Shown: one piece after another, positions 53,808-62,885 of the stretch
Layout of the letters: the number at the start of each line of letters is the position of its first letter
Position numbering within the stretch: the first letter of the stretch is position 1
Assembly: GCF_007995015.1 (NCBI RefSeq)
Contig: NZ_VORB01000003.1
Coordinates: 186,001-250,000, forward strand
From: Luteibaculum oceani
Lineage (GTDB): Bacteria; Bacteroidota; Bacteroidia; Flavobacteriales_D; Luteibaculaceae
Direction of reading: 5' to 3'
DNA: 64,000 nt
Made by a program: the position numbers and the translations under genes
The notes under the pieces: generated by a model
Seen by the model: only the letters and a program-made list of their open reading frames with translations
Database searches by the model: none
Told to the model about the DNA's origin: nothing

Positions 53808-54539
53808 CTATTTTCTTCTCAGTTCAAAATTCTGACCTAGATACACCTTTCGTACTTGCTCATCCATGGCTAATTCCTCTGCAGTACCACTTTTTAGGAT
53901 ATTCCCCTCAAAGAGTAAGTACGCATTGTCAACTATAGACAAGGTTTCCTGAACGTTGTGATCTGTTATTAAAATACCAATATTCTTTTTTACCAGGCCT
54001 TTTACTATCCCCTGGATATCTTCAACCGCAATTGGGTCTACACCAGCAAAGGGTTCGTCTAAAAGGATAAATTTTGGGTCCGTAGCTAGGGCCCTTGCAA
54101 TTTCGGTACGCCTTCTTTCTCCCCCAGATAAAAAATCGCCTCGGTTAGTTCTAATGTGCTGCAAGCCAAATTCGTCTAACAACCTTTCCAAGTCTTCCTC
54201 TTGCTGGGTCTTAGATTTTTGAGTCATCTGCAGAACGGCCAAAATATTGTCCTCTACACTCAACTTTCTAAAAACAGAAGCTTCTTGAGGTAAATATCCA
54301 ATACCCATTTGTGCTCTCCGATACATGGCCTCATGGGTAATTTCTTGGTCATCGAGGTAAATAGCACCTTCGTTGGCTTTTACCAAACCAACTATCATGT
54401 AAAACGAGGTGGTTTTACCAGCACCATTGGGTCCCAGTAATCCAACTATCTCGCCTTGTTTTACATGAAGGCTAACCCCTTTTACCACTTGTCGAGACTT
54501 GTATTTTTTCACAAGTCCTTCCGCTCTTAAAATTGCCAT
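53808..54539 (-). CDS. lptB: Lipopolysaccharide export ABC transporter ATP-binding protein LptB
   Basis: ATPase that powers extraction of LPS from the inner membrane with LptF and LptG. The 243-residue protein has Walker [10 protein letters not shown], the Q-loop, the signature LSGGERRR, Walker [12 protein letters not shown] and the switch His in [10 protein letters not shown]. LptF and LptG are not in the window. ATG at 54539, directly after the DUF5686 gene. Confidence 0.94.
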   Translation of the reverse strand: MAILRAEGLVKKYKSRQVVKGVSLHVKQGEIVGLLGPNGAGKTTSFYMIVGLVKANEGAIYLDDQEITHEAMYRRAQMGIGYLPQEASVFRKLSVEDNILAVLQMTQKSKTQQEEDLERLLDEFGLQHIRTNRGDFLSGGERRRTEIARALATDPKFILLDEPFAGVDPIAVEDIQGIVKGLVKKNIGILITDHNVQETLSIVDNAYLLFEGNILKSGTAEELAMDEQVRKVYLGQNFELRRK

Positions 54540-54540
54540 G

Positions 54541-56979
54541 CTAGAACTTTAACTGCAGTTTTGCTCTAATACCGAAGTCTACAATATTAGGATTTTGAAG
54601 GTAACTTAATCTCCAAAGGGCATCTATTCTTAAAAATTTAAGAATATTTTCAACCCCTACGGCCGCCTCCAAAAACGGCTTTCTATTGCTAAAAGTATTG
54701 ATCCCCTCACTCAGTTGTAAGGTTTCAGAATTTTTAGAATTATACGTTCCGTATACCGCTTTGGCGCTAACCACTTCTCTTAATTTCAACTTTTTAAGCA
54801 GAGGGATGCGATTTAAAAACAAACCTCCAAAATGATGCGTCCCCGAAACCGAAACAAACTGGTCCGAAACAAACTCAAAAAAGTTCATGGTATTAAAGGC
54901 GTAGTCATCATAGAAAAAGGTTTCATTCCCCTTATGGATTTCCAGCAATGGATATGGTGCTCTACCCCAAATTTTACCGGCCTCCGACCTTAACTCCGTA
55001 TATCCGAAATAACCGAAGCTTATTTCATCGGATAGTGCGGCATATAGCTTGGTATAATTGTAATCTGCATTTAACACCCCTGGTAAACTCTTGGTTAATT
55101 GAATTTCAATTATAGGTTTATCGGTACCCAAACTAATTCTATCAAACTCACCACTAACAAACCTTTCCTTATAGGCAAAACGAGTATAGAACCCCACCTC
55201 TGTAGTACTAATGGCATCAACCAATGTGGAGCCACTTGTACCTTCTAGGGGCGCCCTAAATTCTAATGCTCCGCGCGGAAGGATATTTCGGTGAGAAAAA
55301 ATAAGTCGGTTGCTAAATCCATAAAACCACTCGTGTTCATAATACCCCTTATACTCCGTAACCAAATTCAGTTTATTAGCTGGATTCCGTCGGAGAAAAG
55401 AACCAAAAAAGTTATCGGTACTAAAAGCATTTTGACTTAGACCTAACTGCTCTATATCTTGATGGTAACTCAGCTCGAAGAAAGACCTAGGCTCTTTACT
55501 TACAAATGCAAAAAAGCTTGCTCCATACTTAAGCTTCTGATCGCGCAAACCGTAAGCTCCGTATGTAGAAAATGCAACCCGAGTACTAAAATCATTGGAA
55601 GTCCGTACTCCTAACTTAAATCTATTCCCCTCTACGGGATTAAAACTATACAGACTGTAATACGGACCAAACTCGAAATTCCCTACCACCTTGTATCCTG
55701 TAAAAACAATATTTACAATATCCAGGTAGGTTTGAAAAGTGGGAACTTCTTTAAGGCTATCCACCATAAAATAAATGGCCTTCTCATTTTTATCCAGTTC
55801 CTCGTGCCGGTGCAGCTGCCAGTAATCTTCACCTTTTTCCCTTGCACCTTTTTCTACCTCAACCTGGTTGACGGTATTGTAAAACTCGTCGGGGAGCTCC
55901 TCGTTAACCTTATGGTTTTTATAGGTGGATGTTTTCCTACCGTATAACCCCATGGTTTTTTCTCCCAAGGCAAAATCTACTACCAGTTTATCCTTGGTTA
56001 GCATCCACACCTCGGGTTTAACCTGTTCGAAAATCTGGGTAACCTCAAATCCCTTTACGAAATTAATATTGGCCTCCTCCGAAATATTACCCCGAAATTC
56101 CTTGATGGCATAGGTGGTGTCATGAATAAACATTTCACCATTATAAACCGGATCGTTTTCTCTTTTGGGAATAAACTTTATGTGATAACACCAATAATTA
56201 TCCTTCCATAGGCTATCTAGCAAATAGTACTTGTAAAAGGCGAATCCACTGTTGGAAATTGGGCTTATAAATGGTTTACCAAAGACGCTTATGTTATTAT
56301 CGTAGACGTTAACATTTTGATACATATCTCCGAGAAACTGAGAAACAGACTCGTTTTCTATACCAGAAACCTTAACCGCATTTATACTCTCTTTTTGTGC
56401 TTTTGGGAATTTCCGGTAGTAAATCTCAGAGATGGTTTCACTAATAAAAATGGGGAGATAATCCTTTTCGCCAGTTGTATCTATGTAATCGAAAATAAAC
56501 TCGAAAGGTCGGAAAGCCTTTTTTGATTTAAAATCCTCGGTAACATTATTAAGATCGAACTCGACCTTATTGTATACCTCGTAGGAGTAGGATCTTAGCT
56601 TTTCTCTGTCGTTAATTTTTTTGTTGGCTATTACCTTCCTTATGATAGGATGGGCAGGATTCTCGGCATCCTTATCTGGTCTTACCTCAACTTCCGCTAG
56701 AGAAATTCCTGCCTGCAGTTTAATTTCAACCGTTTGGGTCTGGTCTAAAATCACCCCCATTTTACTTGGCATGTACCCTACAAAAGTAGCAACAACCGTA
56801 TCGGAGGCGTAGTAGCTTTTCAGCACAAAATTACCATCCAAGTCCGAAGTTGTTCCAATCTTAGTTCCCTGAAAAGAGATATTTACATATGGTAATGCCT
56901 CGCCTGTTTCGGCATCCACAACTCTTCCTCTAACTTCAGTTTGCTGCGATTTTGCAATAAAACCAGCCAAAAGAAACAA
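54541..56979 (-). CDS. DUF5686 / carboxypeptidase-like regulatory domain outer-membrane protein
   Basis: An 812-residue outer-membrane protein with a short hydrophobic start, a carboxypeptidase-regulatory-like domain (about 15-90: [20 protein letters not shown]), a long DUF5686 region and a barrel-like end. The start is doubtful: TTG at 56979 gives a signal peptide without positive charges, whereas the frame stays open upstream and codes for VRYLLLT, which would restore a normal one, but only non-ATG codons (GTT, ATA, ATT) are available there. It lies in the kdsD-tatC-lptB run; function unknown. Confidence 0.85.
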   Translation of the reverse strand: MFLLAGFIAKSQQTEVRGRVVDAETGEALPYVNISFQGTKIGTTSDLDGNFVLKSYYASDTVVATFVGYMPSKMGVILDQTQTVEIKLQAGISLAEVEVRPDKDAENPAHPIIRKVIANKKINDREKLRSYSYEVYNKVEFDLNNVTEDFKSKKAFRPFEFIFDYIDTTGEKDYLPIFISETISEIYYRKFPKAQKESINAVKVSGIENESVSQFLGDMYQNVNVYDNNISVFGKPFISPISNSGFAFYKYYLLDSLWKDNYWCYHIKFIPKRENDPVYNGEMFIHDTTYAIKEFRGNISEEANINFVKGFEVTQIFEQVKPEVWMLTKDKLVVDFALGEKTMGLYGRKTSTYKNHKVNEELPDEFYNTVNQVEVEKGAREKGEDYWQLHRHEELDKNEKAIYFMVDSLKEVPTFQTYLDIVNIVFTGYKVVGNFEFGPYYSLYSFNPVEGNRFKLGVRTSNDFSTRVAFSTYGAYGLRDQKLKYGASFFAFVSKEPRSFFELSYHQDIEQLGLSQNAFSTDNFFGSFLRRNPANKLNLVTEYKGYYEHEWFYGFSNRLIFSHRNILPRGALEFRAPLEGTSGSTLVDAISTTEVGFYTRFAYKERFVSGEFDRISLGTDKPIIEIQLTKSLPGVLNADYNYTKLYAALSDEISFGYFGYTELRSEAGKIWGRAPYPLLEIHKGNETFFYDDYAFNTMNFFEFVSDQFVSVSGTHHFGGLFLNRIPLLKKLKLREVVSAKAVYGTYNSKNSETLQLSEGINTFSNRKPFLEAAVGVENILKFLRIDALWRLSYLQNPNIVDFGIRAKLQLKF

Positions 56980-57032
56980 CGTCAGTAATAAATATCTAAC
57001 AGGGGCTAATATTGAGGTAGGTGGTGTAATTC

Positions 57033-57833
57033 CTATTGAGTTTTTTTAATTCGCTTGGCAACGATAATGCTTATTTCATAAAGAAGCATCAAGGGAATGG
57101 TAACCAAAATTTGACTCCATACATCGGGAGGTGTAATAATCGCCGAAAGTATAAGCACCACAACAAGCGCGTGCTTTCTATATTTTTTCAAGAAAGCAGG
57201 AGTAACCAACCCGATCTTAGCTAAAAAGTAAACCACCACTGGTAGCTGAAAAACCAAACCATTGGCTAGGGTAACGGAGGTAATAGTAGAGATAAAACTG
57301 GCCAAAGTAATCTGATTAACCACCTCACTACTAATACTATACGTTGCTAAAAACTGAATGGATAGTGGCGCAATAAGGTAGTAACCAAACAAAACTCCAA
57401 AAATGAAAAGGAAGGAGGTATAGAATACAATTCCTCTACTCAGTTTTATTTCACGCTCTGTTAAACCTGGCGATATAAATTTCCAAACCTGGTAAAAAAC
57501 ATAGGGAAAAGAGACAATAAAACCAGCAATTAACGATACCACTATATGCGTGGTAAATTGCCCGGCCATATTAATATTCTGAATATTTAGCGTGTAGTCT
57601 GCCAGGCAAAAAGATGCCCCGAATCCAAGGTATTCCCCTATCCAGCAAAATGCTTTGTAGGTTAAGAAATCAGGAGATTTAGGAGCAAGAATTACTTTAT
57701 CGAAGATGAAATTCTTAGCCGAAAATGCAGCGATGGCACCCACAACTACTGCAATAGCAGCACGAATTAACCTCCACCTAAGCTCCTCTAAATGCCCTAA
57801 AAAACTTAATTCCTTATCGTCGCGATCGGCCAT
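57033..57833 (-). CDS. tatC: Sec-independent protein translocase TatC
   Basis: Core of the Tat pathway, which exports folded proteins; it binds the twin-Arg signal. The 266-residue protein has six membrane helices and the family motifs at the N-terminus (FLGHLEELRWRLIRA, with the key Glu) and SFPYVFYQVWKFISPGL. The ATG at 57833 overlaps the stop of the kdsD gene (TAATG). TatA and TatB are not seen in this window. Confidence 0.94.
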   Translation of the reverse strand: MADRDDKELSFLGHLEELRWRLIRAAIAVVVGAIAAFSAKNFIFDKVILAPKSPDFLTYKAFCWIGEYLGFGASFCLADYTLNIQNINMAGQFTTHIVVSLIAGFIVSFPYVFYQVWKFISPGLTEREIKLSRGIVFYTSFLFIFGVLFGYYLIAPLSIQFLATYSISSEVVNQITLASFISTITSVTLANGLVFQLPVVVYFLAKIGLVTPAFLKKYRKHALVVVLILSAIITPPDVWSQILVTIPLMLLYEISIIVAKRIKKTQ

Positions 57834-58804
57834 TAAAATATACCCTCTTTTAAAATGTCGTGAATGTGAATTAAGCCCACAAATTTAGACGCTTTCCCTT
57901 CTACAACTACCAACTGGGTGATATTGTTATTCTCCATTATTTGAAATGCCTCGTAGGCCAGTTTATCTACCCCAACCTGCTTAGGATTTTCAGACATTAT
58001 ATCCAGTGCTTTTAAGGCATCTAGGTTATCAAACTTCTCCAGCATTCTACGGATATCACCATCGGTAATTATCCCCAATATTTCCGTTCCATCCATAACC
58101 ACGGCTGCACCAAGGCGTTTGGCGGAAATTTCTAAAATCACTTCTTTCCACGAGGCATTTGGAGCCACAACAGGAGATTTTTCTCGATCTAATATGTCCT
58201 CGACCTTTAGATAAAGTTTTTTACCTAAGGCTCCGCCTGGATGGTATTTAGCAAAGTCGGCCTTGCCGAAGCCTTTTAACTCCATCAGAGTTACTGCGAG
58301 GGCATCTCCCATTATTAATTGCGCGGCGGTGCTAGTTGTAGGAGCTAAATTATTGGGACAACTTTCTCTGCTCACCGTGGTATTAAGTAGTAAATCTGAA
58401 TTTTTTGCTAAAAAGCCATCCAAATTTCCGGTCATGGCAATGGTAGTATTACCCATGGCTTTTAAATAAGGAAGTAAGACCTTTATTTCAGGACTGTTTC
58501 CACTTTTAGAAATCAACATCACTAAATCCTTGGGCTGCACCATACCCAAATCGCCATGAATAGCGTCGGCTGCATGTAAAAATATCGCCGGAGTGCCTGT
58601 AGAATTTAGTGTTGCCACCAACTTCTGACCAATCAATGCAGATTTCCCTATTCCACTAATAACTAGCCTTCCTTCTGATTCCATACAGGTTTTTACCACC
58701 TTTTCGAAATTGTCGTCTACAAAAGGCAAAAGTTTGTTAATCGATTCAGCAACCTGTTTAATTGCCCTTTTACCTAAGTTTTTAATGTTGTTTTCTGAGT
58801 CCAT
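57833..58804 (-). CDS. kdsD: D-arabinose-5-phosphate isomerase (KpsF/GutQ family)
   Basis: Makes arabinose 5-phosphate for Kdo, a core sugar of LPS. The 323-residue protein has an SIS sugar-isomerase domain (about 28-190, with GIGKSALIGQKL, SKSGNSPEI and ATTSTAAQLIMGDALA) and two CBS domains (about 210-320). ATG at 58804. Its placement next to lptB fits LPS production. Divergent from recQ across 106 bases, where I see no exact promoter consensus. Confidence 0.93.
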   Translation of the reverse strand: MDSENNIKNLGKRAIKQVAESINKLLPFVDDNFEKVVKTCMESEGRLVISGIGKSALIGQKLVATLNSTGTPAIFLHAADAIHGDLGMVQPKDLVMLISKSGNSPEIKVLLPYLKAMGNTTIAMTGNLDGFLAKNSDLLLNTTVSRESCPNNLAPTTSTAAQLIMGDALAVTLMELKGFGKADFAKYHPGGALGKKLYLKVEDILDREKSPVVAPNASWKEVILEISAKRLGAAVVMDGTEILGIITDGDIRRMLEKFDNLDALKALDIMSENPKQVGVDKLAYEAFQIMENNNITQLVVVEGKASKFVGLIHIHDILKEGIF

Positions 58805-58910
58805 CCCTAAAATTAGCTCCGCAAAGATGGAAATTTAGCTTCTAACAGGGAAAATGTCCTATCTTTAGTTTTTATAAATGAGTGTATAGAGCTAAGAGCA
58901 GAAAGAATAC

Positions 58911-61094
58911 ATGATTACCAAGACCAACACACCAAAAGAAGCCCTCAAAACATTTTTCGGATTCGATTCATTTAAAGGACGACAGGAATTAATTGTTAAA
59001 AATGTCCTTGAAGGAAATCACACCTTTGTTATCATGCCAACTGGTGGTGGTAAATCACTCTGTTACCAACTGCCTGCACTTATGAGCGAAGGTTGTGCCA
59101 TTGTGGTATCGCCTCTTATAGCACTAATGAAAAACCAGGTGGATTCCATTAGAGGGTTTAGTGAAAGTGAAAGCGTTGCACACGTTCTTAATTCCTCCCT
59201 CAACAAAACTGAAACCGCACGAGTACTTTCAGACATTAGAGCAGGGCACACCAAGCTACTTTTTGTTGCTCCTGAATCGCTGATCAAACAAGATTACATC
59301 GATTTTCTTCGAGAAACTAAAATTGCCTTTTTCGCAATTGACGAAGCGCACTGTATAAGTGAATGGGGACACGATTTTAGACCTGAATACCGAAGATTAA
59401 GAACCATTATTGAGAAAATTGGAAACGTTCCAATTATAGCTCTAACCGCAACGGCAACCCCAAAAGTTAGCCAAGACATACAGAAAACGCTCGGAATGGG
59501 CGATGCGGTTCAGTTTAAAGATTCTTTCAACCGTGAAAATCTTTTCTACGAAGTTAGACCCAAGCAAAATGCTATGAAGCAAATTATCCGCTTCATAAAG
59601 GATAGACCCAACAAATCGGGTATTATATACTGTTTGAGTAGAAAAAAGGTTGAAGAAATAGCACAAACCCTTCAAATAAATGGCATTAAAGCGCTTCCTT
59701 ATCATGCCGGATTAGAAGCTCAATTGCGAGCTAAAACTCAGGACGACTTCCTCATGGAAGAGGTGGATGTTATCGTGGCAACCATTGCTTTTGGAATGGG
59801 AATTGACAAACCAGATGTTCGCTATGTAATCCACCACGATATTCCAAAAAGCTTAGAAGGATATTACCAGGAAACAGGAAGAGCGGGAAGAGACGGTGGC
59901 GAAGGACACTGTCTAGCGTTCTACTCATATAAAGACATAGAAAAACTCGAAAAATTCCTACACAACAAACAGGTTGCTGAAAAGGAGGTTGGAAAACAAC
60001 TGCTTCAAGAAATGGTATCCTATGCCGAAACCTCTGTGTGTAGGAGAAAATACATCCTCCACTACTTTGGCGAGGTGTTCGATGAGGCGAAATGCAACAA
60101 AAAGTGCGACAATTGTAAAAATCCTCGAGAGAGAATTGATGGCACACAGGATGTAGTGCTATTACTGAAAGCTATTGAAAGTCTGAATGAGAATTTTAAG
60201 GCACCTTATATAGTTTCCTTGCTTCTAGGAGATTCATCAACCGAAATTCAGAAGTATAAAGGAGACAAAAATGAGTTCTTTGGAAAAGGTACGCACCGAG
60301 ACGAAAAATACTGGAATGCTGCAATAAGACAATCCATTTTAAAGCGATTGCTTATTAAGGAAATAGAGTCATACGGAGTAATAAAAATCAGTGAAAAGGG
60401 CCACCAATTCATGGTTAAACCAGAAAAAGTGGAAATCTTAAAAGAACACGATTACTCCGATCTTGAAACAGATATTGAGACCAATAGTAACACCGGAGCT
60501 GCCGTAGACGAGAACCTAATGAAAATGCTCAAGGATCTTCGTAGAAAAGTAGCCAAGGAAAAAGGGGTGCCACCATTCGTTATTTTCCAAGATCCAAGCC
60601 TTGAGGAAATGGCTAGTCAATATCCAATTTCGAAAGACGATATGCTGAATATCGGTGGCGTTGGAGAAGGTAAGGTTAAAAAATATGGTAAGCCCTTTAT
60701 GCAACTTATCGAGCGTTATGTTGAGGAAAATGAAATAGAACGCCCCGATGAATTTGTAATGCGTAACGTAGCTAATCCTTCGGGTAAAAAAGTACAATTA
60801 GTACTTAAAATCGATCAAAAAATTCCTTTTGAGGACATTGCCAAAAGCAGAAATCAAACGCTAGATCAACTTCTTGACGAGATAGAAGGAATAGTATTTG
60901 CAGGAACCAAGCTAAACATCGATTACTACCTCGAAGAGGAGTTGGATGAGGACATCATTGAAGAAATTTACGACTACTTCCTCGAGGCCGAAAGCGATGA
61001 TTTAGATGAAGCTTATGAAGAATTCGAAGGAGATTATACCGAAGAGGAAATCCGCTTGGTTCGAATAAAATTCATGAGTGAAATGGCCCACTAA
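58911..61094 (+). CDS. recQ: ATP-dependent DNA helicase RecQ
   Basis: 3'-5' helicase in recombination and repair. The 727-residue protein has Walker A MPTGGGKS (residues 44-51), AIDEAHCISEWGHD (motif II and the aromatic loop), ALTATATP, motif V/VI (DKPDVRYVIHHD and ETGRAGRDG), the RQC zinc set (Cys in CRRKYILHYF and CNKKCDNC), an HRDC-like domain (FQDPSLEEMA and IGGVGEGKVKKYG) and an acidic C-terminal extension common in Bacteroidota. ATG at 58911. Confidence 0.95.
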   Translation: MITKTNTPKEALKTFFGFDSFKGRQELIVKNVLEGNHTFVIMPTGGGKSLCYQLPALMSEGCAIVVSPLIALMKNQVDSIRGFSESESVAHVLNSSLNKTETARVLSDIRAGHTKLLFVAPESLIKQDYIDFLRETKIAFFAIDEAHCISEWGHDFRPEYRRLRTIIEKIGNVPIIALTATATPKVSQDIQKTLGMGDAVQFKDSFNRENLFYEVRPKQNAMKQIIRFIKDRPNKSGIIYCLSRKKVEEIAQTLQINGIKALPYHAGLEAQLRAKTQDDFLMEEVDVIVATIAFGMGIDKPDVRYVIHHDIPKSLEGYYQETGRAGRDGGEGHCLAFYSYKDIEKLEKFLHNKQVAEKEVGKQLLQEMVSYAETSVCRRKYILHYFGEVFDEAKCNKKCDNCKNPRERIDGTQDVVLLLKAIESLNENFKAPYIVSLLLGDSSTEIQKYKGDKNEFFGKGTHRDEKYWNAAIRQSILKRLLIKEIESYGVIKISEKGHQFMVKPEKVEILKEHDYSDLETDIETNSNTGAAVDENLMKMLKDLRRKVAKEKGVPPFVIFQDPSLEEMASQYPISKDDMLNIGGVGEGKVKKYGKPFMQLIERYVEENEIERPDEFVMRNVANPSGKKVQLVLKIDQKIPFEDIAKSRNQTLDQLLDEIEGIVFAGTKLNIDYYLEEELDEDIIEEIYDYFLEAESDDLDEAYEEFEGDYTEEEIRLVRIKFMSEMAH

Positions 61095-61098
61095 GACT

Positions 61099-61326
61099 AT
61101 GAAGAAAATGACTTGCAAAGAATTGGGTGGTGCCTGTGATGTAACCTTTCATGCAAACACCTTTGCTGAAATGGCTGCACAAAGTAAAAAACACAGTGTA
61201 GCCATGATAAAGAAAGGAGATACTGCCCACATTCAAGCAATGCAAGAAATGCAAACCATGATGCAAGATCCAGATCAAATAGCGGCCTGGATGACAGAAA
61301 AAGAAGACTTGTTCAACAACCTGTAA
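61099..61326 (+). CDS. DUF1059 family small protein
   Basis: A 75-residue protein; the opening KKMTCKELGGACD is close to the DUF1059 signature (MKxLTCREMGGPCD), and the rest is helical and rich in Met, Gln and His. Function unknown. ATG at 61099, 4 bases after the recQ stop, so probably co-transcribed with recQ. Its stop lies 3 bases from the stop of the convergent M20 gene. Confidence 0.78.
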   Translation: MKKMTCKELGGACDVTFHANTFAEMAAQSKKHSVAMIKKGDTAHIQAMQEMQTMMQDPDQIAAWMTEKEDLFNNL

Positions 61327-61329
61327 AGA

Positions 61330-62508
61330 CTATTCTGATAAATAGCGGTAAGCTAAATAGGCCATGGTGGCCATACCTGTTTGCAGGGCTTTAGGATCTA
61401 TATCAAACTTAGGGTGGTGCACTGAATTAACAATCCCTAAGTCCTCATTTCTTACTCCCAACCGATAAAAACTTGCCGGAACATGCTGACTGTAATAACT
61501 GAAGTCTTCAGCTGTCATACGCATTCCTAATTCTACCACATTTTCTTCTCCCAATAATTCTCTGGCCCAATGTTGAGATTTGTGCGTAAAATCTTCATCA
61601 TTTTTAAGAAATGGATAGCCAACATCTATTTTCACATTGGCTTTAGCACCAAATGATGCTGCAATACCCTCGGCCTGTCGCTTAATAAGCTCATGGGCCT
61701 CTTTTCTCCATTCCTCATTAAAGGTTCTAAAAGTTCCAGCTAAATAAACCTTGCTAGGTATTACATTGGTAGCTCCATCCGCCTGAAACTTACCAAAAGA
61801 CAGTACGGTAGGAATGGTGGCATCGGCCTTTCTGCTCACAATATTTTGGAGTGCAACTACTATCTGACTTGCAATGTATACCGAATCTACGGCCTTGTGA
61901 GGCAAAGCTCCATGCCCTCCCTTACCTTCTATTTCGATGTAAATTTCATCGCAAGAGGCCATGTACATCCCAGAGCGAAACCCTACTTTTCCCTGTTCCA
62001 ATTCAGGATAAACGTGTTGCCCAATGATTCCATCTACTTTAGGATCCTCCAGAACTCCTTCTTTAATTAACATGGATGCACCACCTGGATTTTTCTCCTC
62101 GCCAGGCTGGAAAATAAACCGAACTTGACCCGGTAAATCTTTTATCACAGACAAAATAGCCAACGCACCAATTAAGCATGAACTGTGCACATCATGACCA
62201 CAAGCATGCATTACACCAGGGTTGCACGATTTATAAGGGACATCGTTTTCTTCTGTAATTGGGAGCGCATCGATATCCGCTCTTAAAGCAAGGTGTTTCC
62301 CACCTGATCCTATTCTTCCAACAATTCCGGTATCCGCCCAATTGCGCTCGAACTTCAATTTTAATTCGGTTAATCGCTCGGCAATAAAATCTGAGGTATT
62401 ATACTCTTTAAAAGATAACTCAGGATTGGCATGCAAATGCTCCCTTATACTTTTAATAAAGGGATATAGTTCTACTGCTTTATCGTGAAAAAATTGAGTG
62501 GAAAGCAT
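61330..62508 (-). CDS. M20 family amidohydrolase
   Basis: Zinc amidohydrolase of the M20D group (like N-acyl-amino-acid or hippurate hydrolases), 392 residues. The metal-binding blocks HACGHDVHSS, ALRADIDALPI and FQPGEEKNPGG and the lid domain with GKGGHGALPHKAVD are present. No signal peptide. The substrate cannot be told. ATG at 62508 overlaps the stop of the TauE-like gene (TAATG). Confidence 0.9.
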   Translation of the reverse strand: MLSTQFFHDKAVELYPFIKSIREHLHANPELSFKEYNTSDFIAERLTELKLKFERNWADTGIVGRIGSGGKHLALRADIDALPITEENDVPYKSCNPGVMHACGHDVHSSCLIGALAILSVIKDLPGQVRFIFQPGEEKNPGGASMLIKEGVLEDPKVDGIIGQHVYPELEQGKVGFRSGMYMASCDEIYIEIEGKGGHGALPHKAVDSVYIASQIVVALQNIVSRKADATIPTVLSFGKFQADGATNVIPSKVYLAGTFRTFNEEWRKEAHELIKRQAEGIAASFGAKANVKIDVGYPFLKNDEDFTHKSQHWARELLGEENVVELGMRMTAEDFSYYSQHVPASFYRLGVRNEDLGIVNSVHHPKFDIDPKALQTGMATMAYLAYRYLSE

Positions 62509-62876
62509 TACTTTGAAAAGATCATTTTAAGGGCAACCAATAACATAAATACACCAAATATCCGCTTTACCTTTTGAGGAGATAAAGCCAAAGAAAGTTT
62601 AGACCCTAAATATCCACCCAATACAAAGCACACGGCAATTACAAGTGCATATTTCCAGTTTACACTGTCTGCTTTATAATAATTATACACAGCCATTATT
62701 CCTATTGGAGGTAACATAAGCGCCAAGCTAGTTCCCTGTGCTTGATGTTGGGTTAACCCCAAAAGAAACACAAGGGCTGGAACAATTAATATTCCACCAC
62801 CAATTCCAACAAACCCACTTAAAATACCTGCAACTACTCCTATAAGAGCAAGAATAACTATCGTGTATAAAGACAT
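62508..62876 (-). CDS. Half-size TauE/SafE family membrane protein
   Basis: A 122-residue protein with about four hydrophobic helices and the TauE/SafE motif GILSGFVGIGGGILIVPAL near residue 20. Most members are about 250 residues with two related halves; this has just one, so it would need to pair. It may export an organic anion such as sulfite or sulfoacetate; the exact role is not known. ATG at 62876, 9 bases after the upstream barrel gene; stop overlaps the M20 start. Confidence 0.85.
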   Translation of the reverse strand: MSLYTIVILALIGVVAGILSGFVGIGGGILIVPALVFLLGLTQHQAQGTSLALMLPPIGIMAVYNYYKADSVNWKYALVIAVCFVLGGYLGSKLSLALSPQKVKRIFGVFMLLVALKMIFSK

Positions 62877-62885
62877 GAAATACGA

